DNA of 64,000 bases from Ignavibacteriales bacterium (GTDB lineage Bacteria > Bacteroidota > Ignavibacteria > Ignavibacteriales > SURF-24), in NCBI GenBank assembly GCA_026390815.1, contig JAPLFH010000057.1, positions 1-64,000 on the forward strand, in the 5' to 3' direction. Positions 29,758 to 39,247 of the stretch are shown piece by piece (position 1 is the first letter of the stretch; each line of letters opens with the position of its first letter). Position numbers and translations under genes: made by a program. The notes under the pieces are model-generated. The model was given only the letters and a program-made list of their open reading frames with translations. It did not search any database and had not been told where the DNA came from.

Positions 29758-31001
29758 AACTGATTAATAAAATAAGTTACCGGCTGCTTATAAATTCGTT
29801 TATTATGTTAGTTATACTTGCTTTCTTTTCTTTCTTTTTAATCGATTATATTCTTGAATCAGAAATTAATGACCAGCTGATAACAACCCGAAACATTCTT
29901 GTTAAAAACCAACTAATACAGAAACAATTAGTACTTTCCCCAATTATTTCTATTGAAAAGGTTAATGAAGGAATTAATAATGATGTTTATAAGGATACAC
30001 TTATTTACGATTCCAACGAACATGAAAATGAAGAGTTCAGAGAATTGATTTCCTATGTGAAATCAAGCGATGGAATTTTTAAGATAATTGTCCGTTCTTC
30101 TTTAATCGAAAAGGAAGATTTATTATTAACCATACTGATAATATTTCTTTCTGTTTATCTTTTGTTTGTTGTGTCTTTGTTCGTTATTAATAAACGTAGC
30201 GCTAATAAAACATTAAAACCATTTTACAATGCCCTTGAACGCATCCGTTCTTTCAGTCTTTCAGAAAAGAAATTATTTACAAGTGAAAAGAGCAAAATTG
30301 ATGAATTTAATTTCTTGAATGAGATATTACAGAACCTGACCGAAAAGATTATTAAAGAATATCTTCAGGTAAAAGAATTTACTGATAATGCTTCCCACGA
30401 AATTCAAACCCCGCTTGCAGTAATTAAATCAAAGCTGGATTTGTTTATTCAAAAAGAAAACCTGAATGAAGAACAGATAGAACTTTTTCGATCTATTTAT
30501 AACAATGTGAACAAGTTAATTAGATTGAATAAATCGCTTCTTCTATTAACTAAGATAGAAGGAAATCAGTTTTCTGAATCAACTGAAATTGATTTGCGGA
30601 AAATATTGGAAAAAGAGGTTGAAGAAATAGTGGAGCTTGCCCAATTAAACTCTATTACGATTGAAAAAGAAATAATTTCTTCTCCTGTTATTTCAGCCAA
30701 CGAACCTCTGATTGTAATCCTGATCAAAAACATTCTTACTAATTCTATTAAGCACAATGTTAAACCCGGTAGAATAAAACTTTGTCTTAAAGAAAATATT
30801 TTATTTTTAGAAAATACAGGTGCGGAATTAAAAGAGAATCCTGAAAGGCTATTTGAACGATTTTACAAAAGGGTGGATTCAACAGAATCGGTTGGGCTTG
30901 GGCTGGCAATAGTAAAACAGATTTGCTTATTGTACAATTTTGATATTAGTTACAAATATAGAAATGGATGGCACTCGATTTCGATTCAATTTATAAAGTA
31001 A
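29754..31001 (+). CDS. Sensor histidine kinase
   Basis: A 415-residue inner-membrane kinase: TM1 about 10-34, a short extracytoplasmic domain (35-120), TM2 about 122-145, a HAMP-like linker, HisKA with H215 in SHEIQTP, and an HATPase domain with N box LTNSIKHN, F-like ERLFERFYKR and G box VGLGLAIVKQ. The sensor part has no recognisable ligand motif. It overlaps the response regulator gene by 4 bases and is followed after 35 bases by the YncE-like gene, so the pair probably senses the substrate of the efflux system. Confidence 0.95.
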   Translation: MKLINKISYRLLINSFIMLVILAFFSFFLIDYILESEINDQLITTRNILVKNQLIQKQLVLSPIISIEKVNEGINNDVYKDTLIYDSNEHENEEFRELISYVKSSDGIFKIIVRSSLIEKEDLLLTILIIFLSVYLLFVVSLFVINKRSANKTLKPFYNALERIRSFSLSEKKLFTSEKSKIDEFNFLNEILQNLTEKIIKEYLQVKEFTDNASHEIQTPLAVIKSKLDLFIQKENLNEEQIELFRSIYNNVNKLIRLNKSLLLLTKIEGNQFSESTEIDLRKILEKEVEEIVELAQLNSITIEKEIISSPVISANEPLIVILIKNILTNSIKHNVKPGRIKLCLKENILFLENTGAELKENPERLFERFYKRVDSTESVGLGLAIVKQICLLYNFDISYKYRNGWHSISIQFIK

Positions 31002-31036
31002 AATTAAATTGTAACAATTTATTTAAAGGAGGATTT

Positions 31037-32041
31037 ATGAAACCATATATAAACATATTGAGAATTGTTTTTTGTTTCATTGTAGTGTTTATTTCAGAAA
31101 ACTTATTTGCACAAACTTCAGGTTATAAAATCGTAAATAAAATTTTAATTGAAGGAGAAAACCGTTGGGACTATTTATCGATAGATAAAACTCATAACCG
31201 CTTGTTCGTTTCTAACAGCTCTAAAGTTCACGTGATCGATTTGCAATCAGATTCCAAAATTGGTGAACTAATTGGACTAAATGGAGTGCACGGAATTGAA
31301 TTTGCTCCGGAGTTTAATAAGGGATTTATTACAAGTGGAAGAGATAGCTCAGTAATAATATTTAATCTTGATGATCTAAAACAAAAATCTAGAATAAAAA
31401 TTGATGGGAAAAATCCTGATGCAATAATTTATGATTCGTTTACCAAAAGAATATTTGTATTCAACCACAGCAGTAACAGTGCGTCTGCAATTGATGCTGA
31501 ATCTGGAAAGCTATTAAAAACTTTTCCTTTAGAAGGTATGCCCGAGTTTGCAGCCTCCGATTTAAAAGGTAAAATGTTTGTTAATCTTGAAGATAAAAAT
31601 GCAGTAGATGTAATTGACACAAGAAATTTAAAGGTTATTGCCAAATGGAATATTGCGCCTTGCGAATCTCCAACCGGAATGTCGATAGACAGAAAGAACA
31701 AAAGATTATTTATAACAGGAGATAATCAAAAACTGGCAATAGTTGATTATTCATCCGGACAGGTGGTAACTACAATGCCGATCGGCAGCAAAGTAGATGG
31801 CTGTGCTTTCGATCCTGGTACTAATTTAATTTTCACCTCAAATGGAGAAGGAACAATAACAATTATTAAAGAAAAAACTCCTGACGATTATACTGTAATT
31901 GATAATATTCAAACAGTTAAAGGAGCCCGTACAATTACGTTGGATGAAAAGACTCACAAAGTTTATACTTTATCTATGATTGAAAAACCTGATAGCAAAG
32001 AAAAAAGTTTTGGAGTTCTAATACTGGATAATAATAAATAA
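31037..32041 (+). CDS. Periplasmic YncE-like beta-propeller protein
   Basis: The start is ATG 31037, seven bases behind AAAGGAGG and opening a signal peptide (cleaved near LFAQ). A frame from 30968 would start inside the kinase gene. The mature protein consists of repeats of the YVTN/YncE kind: NRLFVSNSSKVHVIDLQS, KRIFVFNHSSNSASAIDAES, KMFVNLEDKNAVDVIDTRN, KRLFITGDNQKLAIVDYSS and NLIFTSNGEGTITII. A seven-bladed propeller is expected. It has no catalytic motif. Its place between a two-component system and an efflux pump suggests substrate binding or envelope sensing. Confidence 0.88.
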   Translation: MKPYINILRIVFCFIVVFISENLFAQTSGYKIVNKILIEGENRWDYLSIDKTHNRLFVSNSSKVHVIDLQSDSKIGELIGLNGVHGIEFAPEFNKGFITSGRDSSVIIFNLDDLKQKSRIKIDGKNPDAIIYDSFTKRIFVFNHSSNSASAIDAESGKLLKTFPLEGMPEFAASDLKGKMFVNLEDKNAVDVIDTRNLKVIAKWNIAPCESPTGMSIDRKNKRLFITGDNQKLAIVDYSSGQVVTTMPIGSKVDGCAFDPGTNLIFTSNGEGTITIIKEKTPDDYTVIDNIQTVKGARTITLDEKTHKVYTLSMIEKPDSKEKSFGVLILDNNK

Positions 32042-32109
32042 TCAGATGCTTATAATAATCTGAATATTTCAACTGATGTTTCTAAAAAAATAATATTAAC
32101 TTTTATCTT

Positions 32110-33375
32110 ATGAAAAAATCAGTAGTTTTATTTTTTTTATTGTTACTTAAAACAATATTTGCGCAGCATAATCTGGAATTCTTTCTACAGGAGGCTTACA
32201 AAAATAATCCACAATTAAAAGAATTTTCACAATCGTTCATAAATACCAGGTTAGAACGTGAATTAATAAACGCAGAAAATGTACTGCCTAAAATAAGTTT
32301 AACCGCTAATTATTTGTTTGCTCCCTTTTTTAACAATAATGGTAAAATAATTTCTACAAATCCAGGTGCGAATGCCATTGGTTATGATGTTGGTATAACC
32401 AACGGCGGTTTATATTCTGCACAAATTAATCTTGAGAAAAATTTATTCAACGGTTACCTTACAGATGCCCTTGAGCAGCAAATTTTAATAAAGGATGGCG
32501 CAGTAAAAAACAATATAATCTTACTAAAGCACGAACTTGAAAAACAGGTTACAGATATTTATTTGCAAACGTACCTTTCCTTTAAGCTGCTTAATCTTGA
32601 GAATGAAATCCTTTCTTCCATTAAAAAAGAAGAATCGATTGCTGCTATTTTATTAACGAGCGGATTGTTAAAGGAATCCGAAATATTATTATTGAAAATT
32701 GAAGTTGACAATCAAACTAATGCAATCAACAATTCCACGGTGCAGTTCAGAACAAATCTTAACCAGCTTTTAATTTTGTGTGATATAAAAGATACTTCGA
32801 TTACTCAAATCGATTCGGTTGAACTTAAACTGGTTAATGCTTCTAAAGAATCATTTTTTAATAAGAAATTTGAAAATGACAGCCTAGCATTATTAAATCA
32901 GCAAACTATATTCGAATCAAAGTACCAGCCTCAGGTTTCTCTTTTCTTTAATACCGGATTGAATGCCATAGAGATTGAAGGTATTCAGCGTAAGTTTGGA
33001 TTGAGTGCCGGAATAAATTTTTCAATGCCTATCTTCGATGGTAACCAGAAATCTATTACGCGTCAACAGAATGATCTCTCACTCAAATCCATTTCATTCT
33101 ATAAAGAATATTTTTCTAATCAGCTAAACAACCAACGGAAAAATTCGCTGGATAAAATCCAATCACAGAAAAACAATCTTAATAATCTTCAGAACCAAAT
33201 TAAAAATTATGAAAAAGTTATTTTAATATCGGAATCTGAATTGAAGCAAGGAAATATTTCGATGGTGGATTATCTGACCATCCTTAAAAACTTTATTGAG
33301 CTAAAGAAAAATTTTATTACCGTGCAATTCGAGTATCAGTCAGAAATAAACAGCTATAATTATTGGAACTGGTAA
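32110..33375 (+). CDS. TolC-family outer-membrane efflux protein
   Basis: A 421-residue outer-membrane channel subunit. A signal peptide ends near IFAQ, followed by LEFFLQEAYKNNPQLKEFSQ, the usual OEP beginning. Two duplicated long coiled-coil helical regions (about 20-215 and 255-420) carry beta-strand segments such as LYSAQINLEKNLFNG and FGLSAGINFSMPIFDG, which form the barrel. It belongs to the tripartite pump with the membrane-fusion and RND genes, separated by 1 and 4 bases. Confidence 0.94.
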   Translation: MKKSVVLFFLLLLKTIFAQHNLEFFLQEAYKNNPQLKEFSQSFINTRLERELINAENVLPKISLTANYLFAPFFNNNGKIISTNPGANAIGYDVGITNGGLYSAQINLEKNLFNGYLTDALEQQILIKDGAVKNNIILLKHELEKQVTDIYLQTYLSFKLLNLENEILSSIKKEESIAAILLTSGLLKESEILLLKIEVDNQTNAINNSTVQFRTNLNQLLILCDIKDTSITQIDSVELKLVNASKESFFNKKFENDSLALLNQQTIFESKYQPQVSLFFNTGLNAIEIEGIQRKFGLSAGINFSMPIFDGNQKSITRQQNDLSLKSISFYKEYFSNQLNNQRKNSLDKIQSQKNNLNNLQNQIKNYEKVILISESELKQGNISMVDYLTILKNFIELKKNFITVQFEYQSEINSYNYWNW

Positions 33376-33376
33376 A

Positions 33377-34303
33377 ATGAAAAATGAACGACTTAAAACC
33401 GGCGCAGTTTCTCTATTACTATTTTTCCTGGCAATTATATATTACAGTTGCAATTCTAAAAAAGATGAACAGATAGAAGCTGCATCCGGAGCACCAGTTA
33501 AGTTTGTAAATCCTTTAACAACAAAAATGATTGACTATCTTCAGCTTAACGCTAATACTGTTTATCTAAAAAAGGAAATTGTACGCGCGGGATTTCAAGG
33601 ATATATACAAAAAATATTCAAAAACATTGGCGATGAAGTAAAGCAAGGCGAAGTTCTGCTTTTACTTCAGACAAAAGAATCATTTGCAATGGATAATATT
33701 ACAGATAAAACTGTTGAAGGAACTAAATCATCTGTTCAAATAAAAGCAAAGTCGAACGGAATTCTTACTCAGCTAAATTATCATTCGGGTGATTATATTT
33801 CCGAAGGAGAACAGATTGCTGTAATGGCGAATCCCAATTCCTTAAAAGTAACTTTAAACGTTCCCTACCAAAATTCGTCTGAAATAAAAATTGGTCAAAC
33901 ATGCAATCTTATACTTCCAGGTGGAAGAAGCCTGGTTGGTAAAATTACTAGTTCAATTCCAAGTATGGACGCAGAATCGCAAACCCAAACTTATTTAATT
34001 ACTTGTAATGAATTAGTTGTACTTCCGGAAAATTTAAATCTTACCGTAAAAATTCCAATACACACAATAAACAGCGCAACAGTATTAAACAAAACTTGTG
34101 TATTAAGCAATGAAAACCTTGATCAGTTTTGGATTATGAAATTGATTAATGATAGTACCGCTGTAAGGATGAATGTAATGAAGGGAATTGAGAATGATTC
34201 GCTTATACAAATTTTATCTCCTAAACTTAACATCAAAGATGAAATAATTTCTGAAGGAGGTTATGGTCTTACTGATACAGCTAAGATAATTATCGTGCGA
34301 TAA
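33377..34303 (+). CDS. Periplasmic adaptor (membrane-fusion) subunit of RND efflux pump
   Basis: A 308-residue HlyD/AcrA-type adaptor. The N-terminus ends in YYSC, a plausible but non-standard lipobox (Cys25). The barrel-sandwich (lipoyl) halves are AGFQGYIQKIFKNIGDEVKQGE and KAKSNGILTQLNYHSGDYISEGE (each visible as a motif around G-x-I-x-K/L), and they join directly with almost no alpha-hairpin. This adaptor therefore looks short in the coiled-coil region compared with AcrA. A beta-barrel (VTLNVPYQN to about 230) follows. It is packed 1 base after TolC and 4 bases before the RND gene. Confidence 0.9.
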   Translation: MKNERLKTGAVSLLLFFLAIIYYSCNSKKDEQIEAASGAPVKFVNPLTTKMIDYLQLNANTVYLKKEIVRAGFQGYIQKIFKNIGDEVKQGEVLLLLQTKESFAMDNITDKTVEGTKSSVQIKAKSNGILTQLNYHSGDYISEGEQIAVMANPNSLKVTLNVPYQNSSEIKIGQTCNLILPGGRSLVGKITSSIPSMDAESQTQTYLITCNELVVLPENLNLTVKIPIHTINSATVLNKTCVLSNENLDQFWIMKLINDSTAVRMNVMKGIENDSLIQILSPKLNIKDEIISEGGYGLTDTAKIIIVR

Positions 34304-34307
34304 TAAT

Positions 34308-37300
34308 ATGAATAATTTCTACTCAAAATATAAAAGTCCAATACTCATAATTATCCTTGTAATTCTGTTCGGTGGAGTTTACTCGCTTGAAAAACTAAAA
34401 TCAGGATTGTTCCCGGACATCACTTTTCCTAAAATAAAAATTATTGCAGAAAATGGTCAGCAACCGGTAGATAAGATGATGGTTACCGTGACTGTTCCAT
34501 TGGAAAATGCAATTAAAAAAGTAGAAGAATTAAGTTTGATAAGAAGCATTACAAGCCGTGGGAGCTGCGAAATTTCTGCTTTCCTAAATTGGAATACCGA
34601 TGTTGATCTTGGCAAACAAAGAATTGAAGCCCAGATAAATGCAATCCGCCAGGTGCTGCCGCCAGACATTGGAATTACTATTGAGAAAATGAATCCTTCC
34701 ATTCTACCAGTGATGGGATTTTCTTTGGAAGGTGAAGGGAAAAGCCAGATAGAATTAAGACAAATTGCAGAATATACTATCAAACCATTCCTCTCCCGTG
34801 TAAAAGGTGTTGCAGAAGTTGGTGTAATTGGGGGAAAGGTGAAAGAGTATCATATCATTTTAGATCCGGCTAAAATGAGTCAGCTTGGAATTACTCCTAA
34901 ATTAGTTTCAACTGCATTATCAGAATCAAACATTATCGTTGCAAATGGATATCTGAAAGATTATAACCGGCTTTATCTTTCAGTTACTGATGCATCAATA
35001 CATAATAAAGAGGAATTGGAAAATACTTCTGTTTTAAATTCTGATAAAAGAAATATCAGCATAAAAGATTTTGCCGTTGTTGAAATTGGTGAACGCAAGG
35101 AATATGTAAAGATAAAAGCAAATGGAAAAAATGTTCCTTTGGTAGCTGTATTAAAACAGCCAAACGTAAACTTGCTTGAAGTTGTGGACGGTGTTAAGCA
35201 GCAGCTAAAAGAATTAAACAAAATCCTTCCGGAAGGAGTCCAGCTAAAATCCTATTATAATCAAGCTGATTTTGTAAGCGATGCAATTGGTAGTTTGAAA
35301 GACGTTTTGTGGATTGGACTTTTATTAAGCATTATAGTTACAATATTTTTCCTACGGTCTATAAAAGCAAGTTCTGTAATACTTATTACCATTCCTGTTA
35401 CACTTGGTTTAACTTTAACAATTATGCTGGCATTTGGTTATACATTAAATATTATGACTATTGGTGCAATTGCCGCATCAATAGGATTAATAATTGATGA
35501 TGCAATTGTTGTGGTAGAACAAATTCACCGAACTCACGAAGAACATCCGGAAACTGGTAGTTTTGAACTTGTTGGAAAAGCAGTAAAATATCTTTTTCCA
35601 GCAATGGTTGGTTCTTCGTTAAGTACAATAGTAATTTTCCTTCCTTTTGTTTTGATGACTGGTGTAGCCGGTGCTTATTTTAAAGTAATGACAGATACAA
35701 TGATTATTACGCTTACCTGTTCCTTTTTTGTAACGTGGCTTGGACTGCCGGCAATTTATCTTTTACTTTCCAAGGATTCTTCTTCAATTAAAATTAATCC
35801 GGTAGAAACAAAGAAAAAAAACTGGGTTGATTACTTTATACACAGACCGGCTATTTCCATAATTTTTGTAAGTGTCCTCATTATTCTCTCACTCATAATT
35901 CTCCCGAAACTTCCGAGCGGCTTTCTACCGGAGATGGATGAAGGTTCAATTGTACTCGATTACTTAAGTCCTTCAGGAACTTCACTTGAGGATACAGACT
36001 ATATGTTAAATTATATTGATGGTATTCTAAGCAAAACACCAGAAGTGGAAAGCTATTCGCGGCGTACCGGAACGCAGCTTGGATTTTTTATAACAGAACA
36101 AAATAACGGTGATTATCTTATTCAATTAAAAAAGAAAAGAAATAAAACAACAGAAGAAGTATCCGATGAGATAAGGAAAAAGATTGAAGATGCATTTCCT
36201 TCTTTGCAGGTAGACTTCGGACAGGTTATTGGCGATATGCTGGGCGACCTTATGGCTTCGATTCAGCCGATTGAAGTAAAAGTGTTTGGAGATAATCATC
36301 AGCAATTAAAAAAGACAGCCGATGAAATTGCTAAGGTTGTAGAAGAAACTCCCGGCACCGCTGATGTATTTAACGGGATTATTGCTGTTGGTCCTTCTAT
36401 TTTATTTGAACCAATTACTCCAAATTTGCTTCGGTACCAGATGACTCCGCAGGATTTCCAATTTCAAATGCAGACTAAAACCGATGGAGCAATATTGGGA
36501 AGCATATTAGAACCCATTCGTGCAGTTGATATTAAAATGTTTGAGGCACCGGTTAATCCTTCTTTTAACCAGCTTAAACAAACTAAATTGTTTTTACCAG
36601 ATGGTAAGCTCAAATCGATTAATGAGTTTGCAAATATAAAAATTGTGGCTGGAGTGGCAGAAATTGAAAGAGAAAATCTTAAACCCATGATTCCAATAAC
36701 AGCACGATTGAATAACAGAGATTTGGGCAATACATTACTGGATATTCAGAAAAACATTTCAAAAAAAATCAATCTTCCATCCGGCACACAAATAACTTAT
36801 GGTGGCTCTTATGCAGAACAGCAAAACGCTTTCAAGGAATTGTTGATAATTTTACTCCTGGCATTACTTCTTGTTTTTACAGTAATATTATTTCTTTTCA
36901 GAAGGATAAGAGTTGCACTATCAATAATTTTTATTGCTGTCCTTGGGTTAGCGGGCTGCATCATTGCATTATTTGTAACCGGCACTCCGCTTAATGTTGG
37001 CAGCTATACCGGCATAATAATGATTGTCGGAATTATCGGTGAGAATGCAATATTTACATACCTTCAATACAACGAAGCAAGAAAGGAAGGAAAGAATCTG
37101 GATGACTCGATTGTTTACTCCATCTCTATGCGTCTGCGTCCAAAACTTATGACTGCGATTGGTGCAATTACTGCACTCTTTCCTTTAGCCCTTGGATTAG
37201 GAACTGGCGCTCAGCTTCATCAGCCGCTTGCTGTGGCAATAATCGGAGGATTAATCTTCGGTCTTCCGCTTTTGTTAATTGTCTATCCAACTCTACTTAG

Positions 37301-37313
37301 AAAAATTGAATGA
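34308..37313 (+). CDS. RND-family efflux transporter (AcrB/MMPL-type inner-membrane pump)
   Basis: A 1001-residue proton-driven pump with the RND arrangement of 12 helices and two large periplasmic loops. The TM4 proton-relay motif reads GLIIDDAIVVVEQI, with the Asp pair of the multidrug (HAE) subfamily; the DFG-type motif of heavy-metal (CzcA) pumps is absent. Other hallmarks are the N-terminal SGLFPDITFPKIKI, LFLRSIKASSVILITIPV, FLPEMDEGSIV and the second-half GENAIFTYLQYNEARKEGK. It likely exports lipophilic compounds or envelope-stress products. It is complete and slightly shorter than AcrB. Confidence 0.96.
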   Translation: MNNFYSKYKSPILIIILVILFGGVYSLEKLKSGLFPDITFPKIKIIAENGQQPVDKMMVTVTVPLENAIKKVEELSLIRSITSRGSCEISAFLNWNTDVDLGKQRIEAQINAIRQVLPPDIGITIEKMNPSILPVMGFSLEGEGKSQIELRQIAEYTIKPFLSRVKGVAEVGVIGGKVKEYHIILDPAKMSQLGITPKLVSTALSESNIIVANGYLKDYNRLYLSVTDASIHNKEELENTSVLNSDKRNISIKDFAVVEIGERKEYVKIKANGKNVPLVAVLKQPNVNLLEVVDGVKQQLKELNKILPEGVQLKSYYNQADFVSDAIGSLKDVLWIGLLLSIIVTIFFLRSIKASSVILITIPVTLGLTLTIMLAFGYTLNIMTIGAIAASIGLIIDDAIVVVEQIHRTHEEHPETGSFELVGKAVKYLFPAMVGSSLSTIVIFLPFVLMTGVAGAYFKVMTDTMIITLTCSFFVTWLGLPAIYLLLSKDSSSIKINPVETKKKNWVDYFIHRPAISIIFVSVLIILSLIILPKLPSGFLPEMDEGSIVLDYLSPSGTSLEDTDYMLNYIDGILSKTPEVESYSRRTGTQLGFFITEQNNGDYLIQLKKKRNKTTEEVSDEIRKKIEDAFPSLQVDFGQVIGDMLGDLMASIQPIEVKVFGDNHQQLKKTADEIAKVVEETPGTADVFNGIIAVGPSILFEPITPNLLRYQMTPQDFQFQMQTKTDGAILGSILEPIRAVDIKMFEAPVNPSFNQLKQTKLFLPDGKLKSINEFANIKIVAGVAEIERENLKPMIPITARLNNRDLGNTLLDIQKNISKKINLPSGTQITYGGSYAEQQNAFKELLIILLLALLLVFTVILFLFRRIRVALSIIFIAVLGLAGCIIALFVTGTPLNVGSYTGIIMIVGIIGENAIFTYLQYNEARKEGKNLDDSIVYSISMRLRPKLMTAIGAITALFPLALGLGTGAQLHQPLAVAIIGGLIFGLPLLLIVYPTLLRKIE

Positions 37314-37391
37314 AGGCTTAGTACTTCAAAATGTCTTCAGAATCAATTTATATTTTTTGGTAGAACACTTTTTATTAATCCGGATCTAAAA

Positions 37392-38105
37392 ATGAAAAGA
37401 AAATATTTCTTCATTCTTTTGTTTGTAATTTCTTGTTCTTTATTAGCTCAGAATAAATCTAAATCTGCTATAACTGATTCTGGTTGGTTGAATGAATTTA
37501 AATTAAAACCGGAAAATCTTTCCTCAACTGGTGCTAATACATACTTCATATTAAATCCCGGTTATCAGTTGATTCTTTCCGGAAAAGAGGAAAGCTCCGA
37601 AGTTATTCTGACTATAACTGTATTGAATGAAACAAAATTAGTCGATGGATATGAATCAAGAATTGTTGAAGAAAAAGAAGTTAAGGATGGAATGGTTGCG
37701 GAAATTTCTAGAAATTACTTTGCGATTGATAAGCTAACAAATGATGTTTATTATTTTGGTGAACAAGTTGATATGTATAAAGATGTAAAAATAATAAACC
37801 ACGAGGGTTCATGGGAATCTGGAAAGGATGGAGCAAAATTTGGGTTGGCAATGCCGGGTAAAATAAAAGTGGGACAAAAATATTATCAGGAAATTGCACC
37901 AGCTATTGCGATGGACCGAGCTGAAATTATTTCAAATAAAATTACTTCAAAAACATCGGCTGGAAAATTTGCACTTTGCCTTAAGACGGAAGAAACTACT
38001 CCATTAGAAAAGAATGTAAAGGAATATAAGATTTATGCCCCCGGGATTGGTCTTATTAAAGATGGTCAGCTGGTTTTAAAAAAGTTTGGTTATATAACTA
38101 AATAA
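37392..38105 (+). CDS. Secreted protein of unknown function in efflux operon
   Basis: A 237-residue protein with a signal peptide (MKRKYFFILLFVISCSLLAQ). A lipobox reading of VISC is possible, but the Q at the end favours ordinary cleavage. The mature part is beta-rich (YFILNPGYQLILSG, VILTITVLNET, RNYFAIDKLTNDVYYFGEQVD, YAPGIGLIKDGQLVLKKFG). The ending resembles DUF-type proteins that show a measured quantity such as APGIG[LV], often found with PepSY-like or metal-response genes. I cannot name a family. It follows the RND gene by 79 bases and precedes a PepSY-like gene in the same direction. Confidence 0.7.
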   Translation: MKRKYFFILLFVISCSLLAQNKSKSAITDSGWLNEFKLKPENLSSTGANTYFILNPGYQLILSGKEESSEVILTITVLNETKLVDGYESRIVEEKEVKDGMVAEISRNYFAIDKLTNDVYYFGEQVDMYKDVKIINHEGSWESGKDGAKFGLAMPGKIKVGQKYYQEIAPAIAMDRAEIISNKITSKTSAGKFALCLKTEETTPLEKNVKEYKIYAPGIGLIKDGQLVLKKFGYITK

Positions 38106-38142
38106 CATATTCGTTCTATTTTAAAATAATTAAGAGGTAAAT

Positions 38143-38625
38143 ATGAAATCTATAAGTTCTTTATTGTTAGTGTTATTCATTTCCGGTTTTCTAATGGCTC
38201 AGAAAACATCTGTTCCGCAAAAGATTAAAGATTCATTTAATAAATTATATCCACAAGTTACAGAAGTAAAGTGGAGTAAAGAAGGTAAGAATGAATTTGA
38301 AGCCGGCTTTAAAGTAAACGGAGTTAAAACATCTATAGTTTTGGATGTAAAAGGTAAATTGATAGAAACCGAGACAACAATTCAGACTACTGAATTACCT
38401 AAGGGTGTAGAAGAATTTATTAAAAAAAATCATCCGGATCATAAAATTACTGAAACCGCAAAGATAGTTGATTCTAAAAGCATTGCAACTTATGAGGTTG
38501 AAATAACAAAAGGAAAACAAAAGAAAGATCTTATCTTTGATAATTCCGGTAAACTTGTTGTTAAAAAAGAAATGAAGGGAAAAAAAGATAAGGAAGGTAA
38601 AGAAGAAGACGAGGAAAAAGATTAG
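38143..38625 (+). CDS. PepSY-like (DUF2874-type) periplasmic protein
   Basis: After a signal peptide (ending FLMAQ), two copies of a small PepSY-like alpha/beta unit are visible: one around VPQKIKDSFNKLYPQVTEVKWSKEG (VKWSK motif) and one around GVEEFIKKNHPDHKITE with YEVEITKGKQKKDLIFDNSGK. This is the layout of the beta-lactamase-inhibitor-like PepSY family of Bacteroidota. The last 20 residues are a run of Lys, Glu and Asp. It is the last gene of the efflux operon, with a ribosome binding site AAGAGG and a terminator right behind. Its role may be to bind or sense a periplasmic ligand. Confidence 0.82.
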   Translation: MKSISSLLLVLFISGFLMAQKTSVPQKIKDSFNKLYPQVTEVKWSKEGKNEFEAGFKVNGVKTSIVLDVKGKLIETETTIQTTELPKGVEEFIKKNHPDHKITETAKIVDSKSIATYEVEITKGKQKKDLIFDNSGKLVVKKEMKGKKDKEGKEEDEEKD

Positions 38626-38633
38626 GTTAATAT

Positions 38634-38679
38634 GAGGGAGTGGAATGGTTCTGATCCATTGCATTCCCTCTAAATTTTT
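38634..38679 (+). terminator. Intrinsic terminator of the efflux operon
   Basis: A 15-bp stem (GAGGGAGTGGAATGG, 38634-38648, against CCATTGCATTCCCTC, 38656-38670, with one G-T and one G-G position) and a 7-base loop is followed by TAAATTTTT, 8 bases after the stop codon of the PepSY-like gene. Confidence 0.85.
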
Positions 38680-38902
38680 AAGTACTCTCAGTCTGCAAAT
38701 CTAAAAATCTAAAGTTAAAAGTTATTTATCTTAACTCGCTTTCTTAAATAATTCTCTGCCAATTATTTTTTATTGTTTTTCCGAATTTGTTGCTTCTCTC
38801 CATCTCCTAAGTTATAGTTTTTTATTTTCAATTTACTTTTACTACATTTATTTAAGTAGCAGTTGAAAATGCAAAGTACCGTATATACAATAAGGAGTAA
38901 TA

Positions 38903-39132
38903 ATGAATTCAGAAAGCTAGGAAAATCTGATGCAACACTATCTGCATTAGGACTGGGATGTATGGGTATGTCTGATTTCTATTCCAGAGGTGTAAATGAT
39001 GAGGAAAGTATTGTTGCATTGGATATTGATTTATCTGATGAAGATTTAAAAAGAATTAATGAAATAATACCAGTTGGATCAGCAGCTGGTACCCGTTACC
39101 AGGAAGCCGTGATGAATACAGTAAACCGTTAA
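38903..39132 (+). pseudogene. Aldo/keto reductase remnant: start frameshift plus large internal deletion
   Basis: The text reads as the two ends of an aldo/keto reductase joined in frame. The N-terminal [18 protein letters not shown] and [15 protein letters not shown] are followed directly by the C-terminal [18 protein letters not shown] and [15 protein letters not shown] normal enzyme of this type has about 330 residues, so roughly 240 are missing at about 39012. The likely original start, ATG 38903 behind TAAGGAG, now runs into TAG after five codons. Adding one A to give ATG-AAA-TTC would restore [10 protein letters not shown]. The remaining open frame can only be entered from ATG 38863, which has no ribosome binding site. 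The product cannot be an active reductase. Confidence 0.85.
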
Positions 39133-39175
39133 AAAATATTTTATAATTTGCATTATAAATTCTCAATGATTTAAT

Positions 39176-39205
39176 TCTAATTTCTAATTTCAAATTTCAA
39201 ATTTC
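39176..39205. repeat. Short imperfect tandem repeat
   Basis: Words of the form TCTAATT and TCAAATT recur back to back between the reductase remnant and the decarboxylase gene. Similar stuttering spacers lie at 40635-40690, 44874-44900 and 61550-61677, each with a different word. Confidence 0.6.
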
Positions 39206-39247
39206 CAAAATCTGAATTCATAAAACCACAGTGATAAAGGAAAACTT

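Noticed and set aside
34308-37313. RND pump considered as a heavy-metal (CzcA-type) exporter
   Set aside because: The TM4 motif has the Asp-Asp pair of multidrug pumps and not the DFG type of metal pumps.
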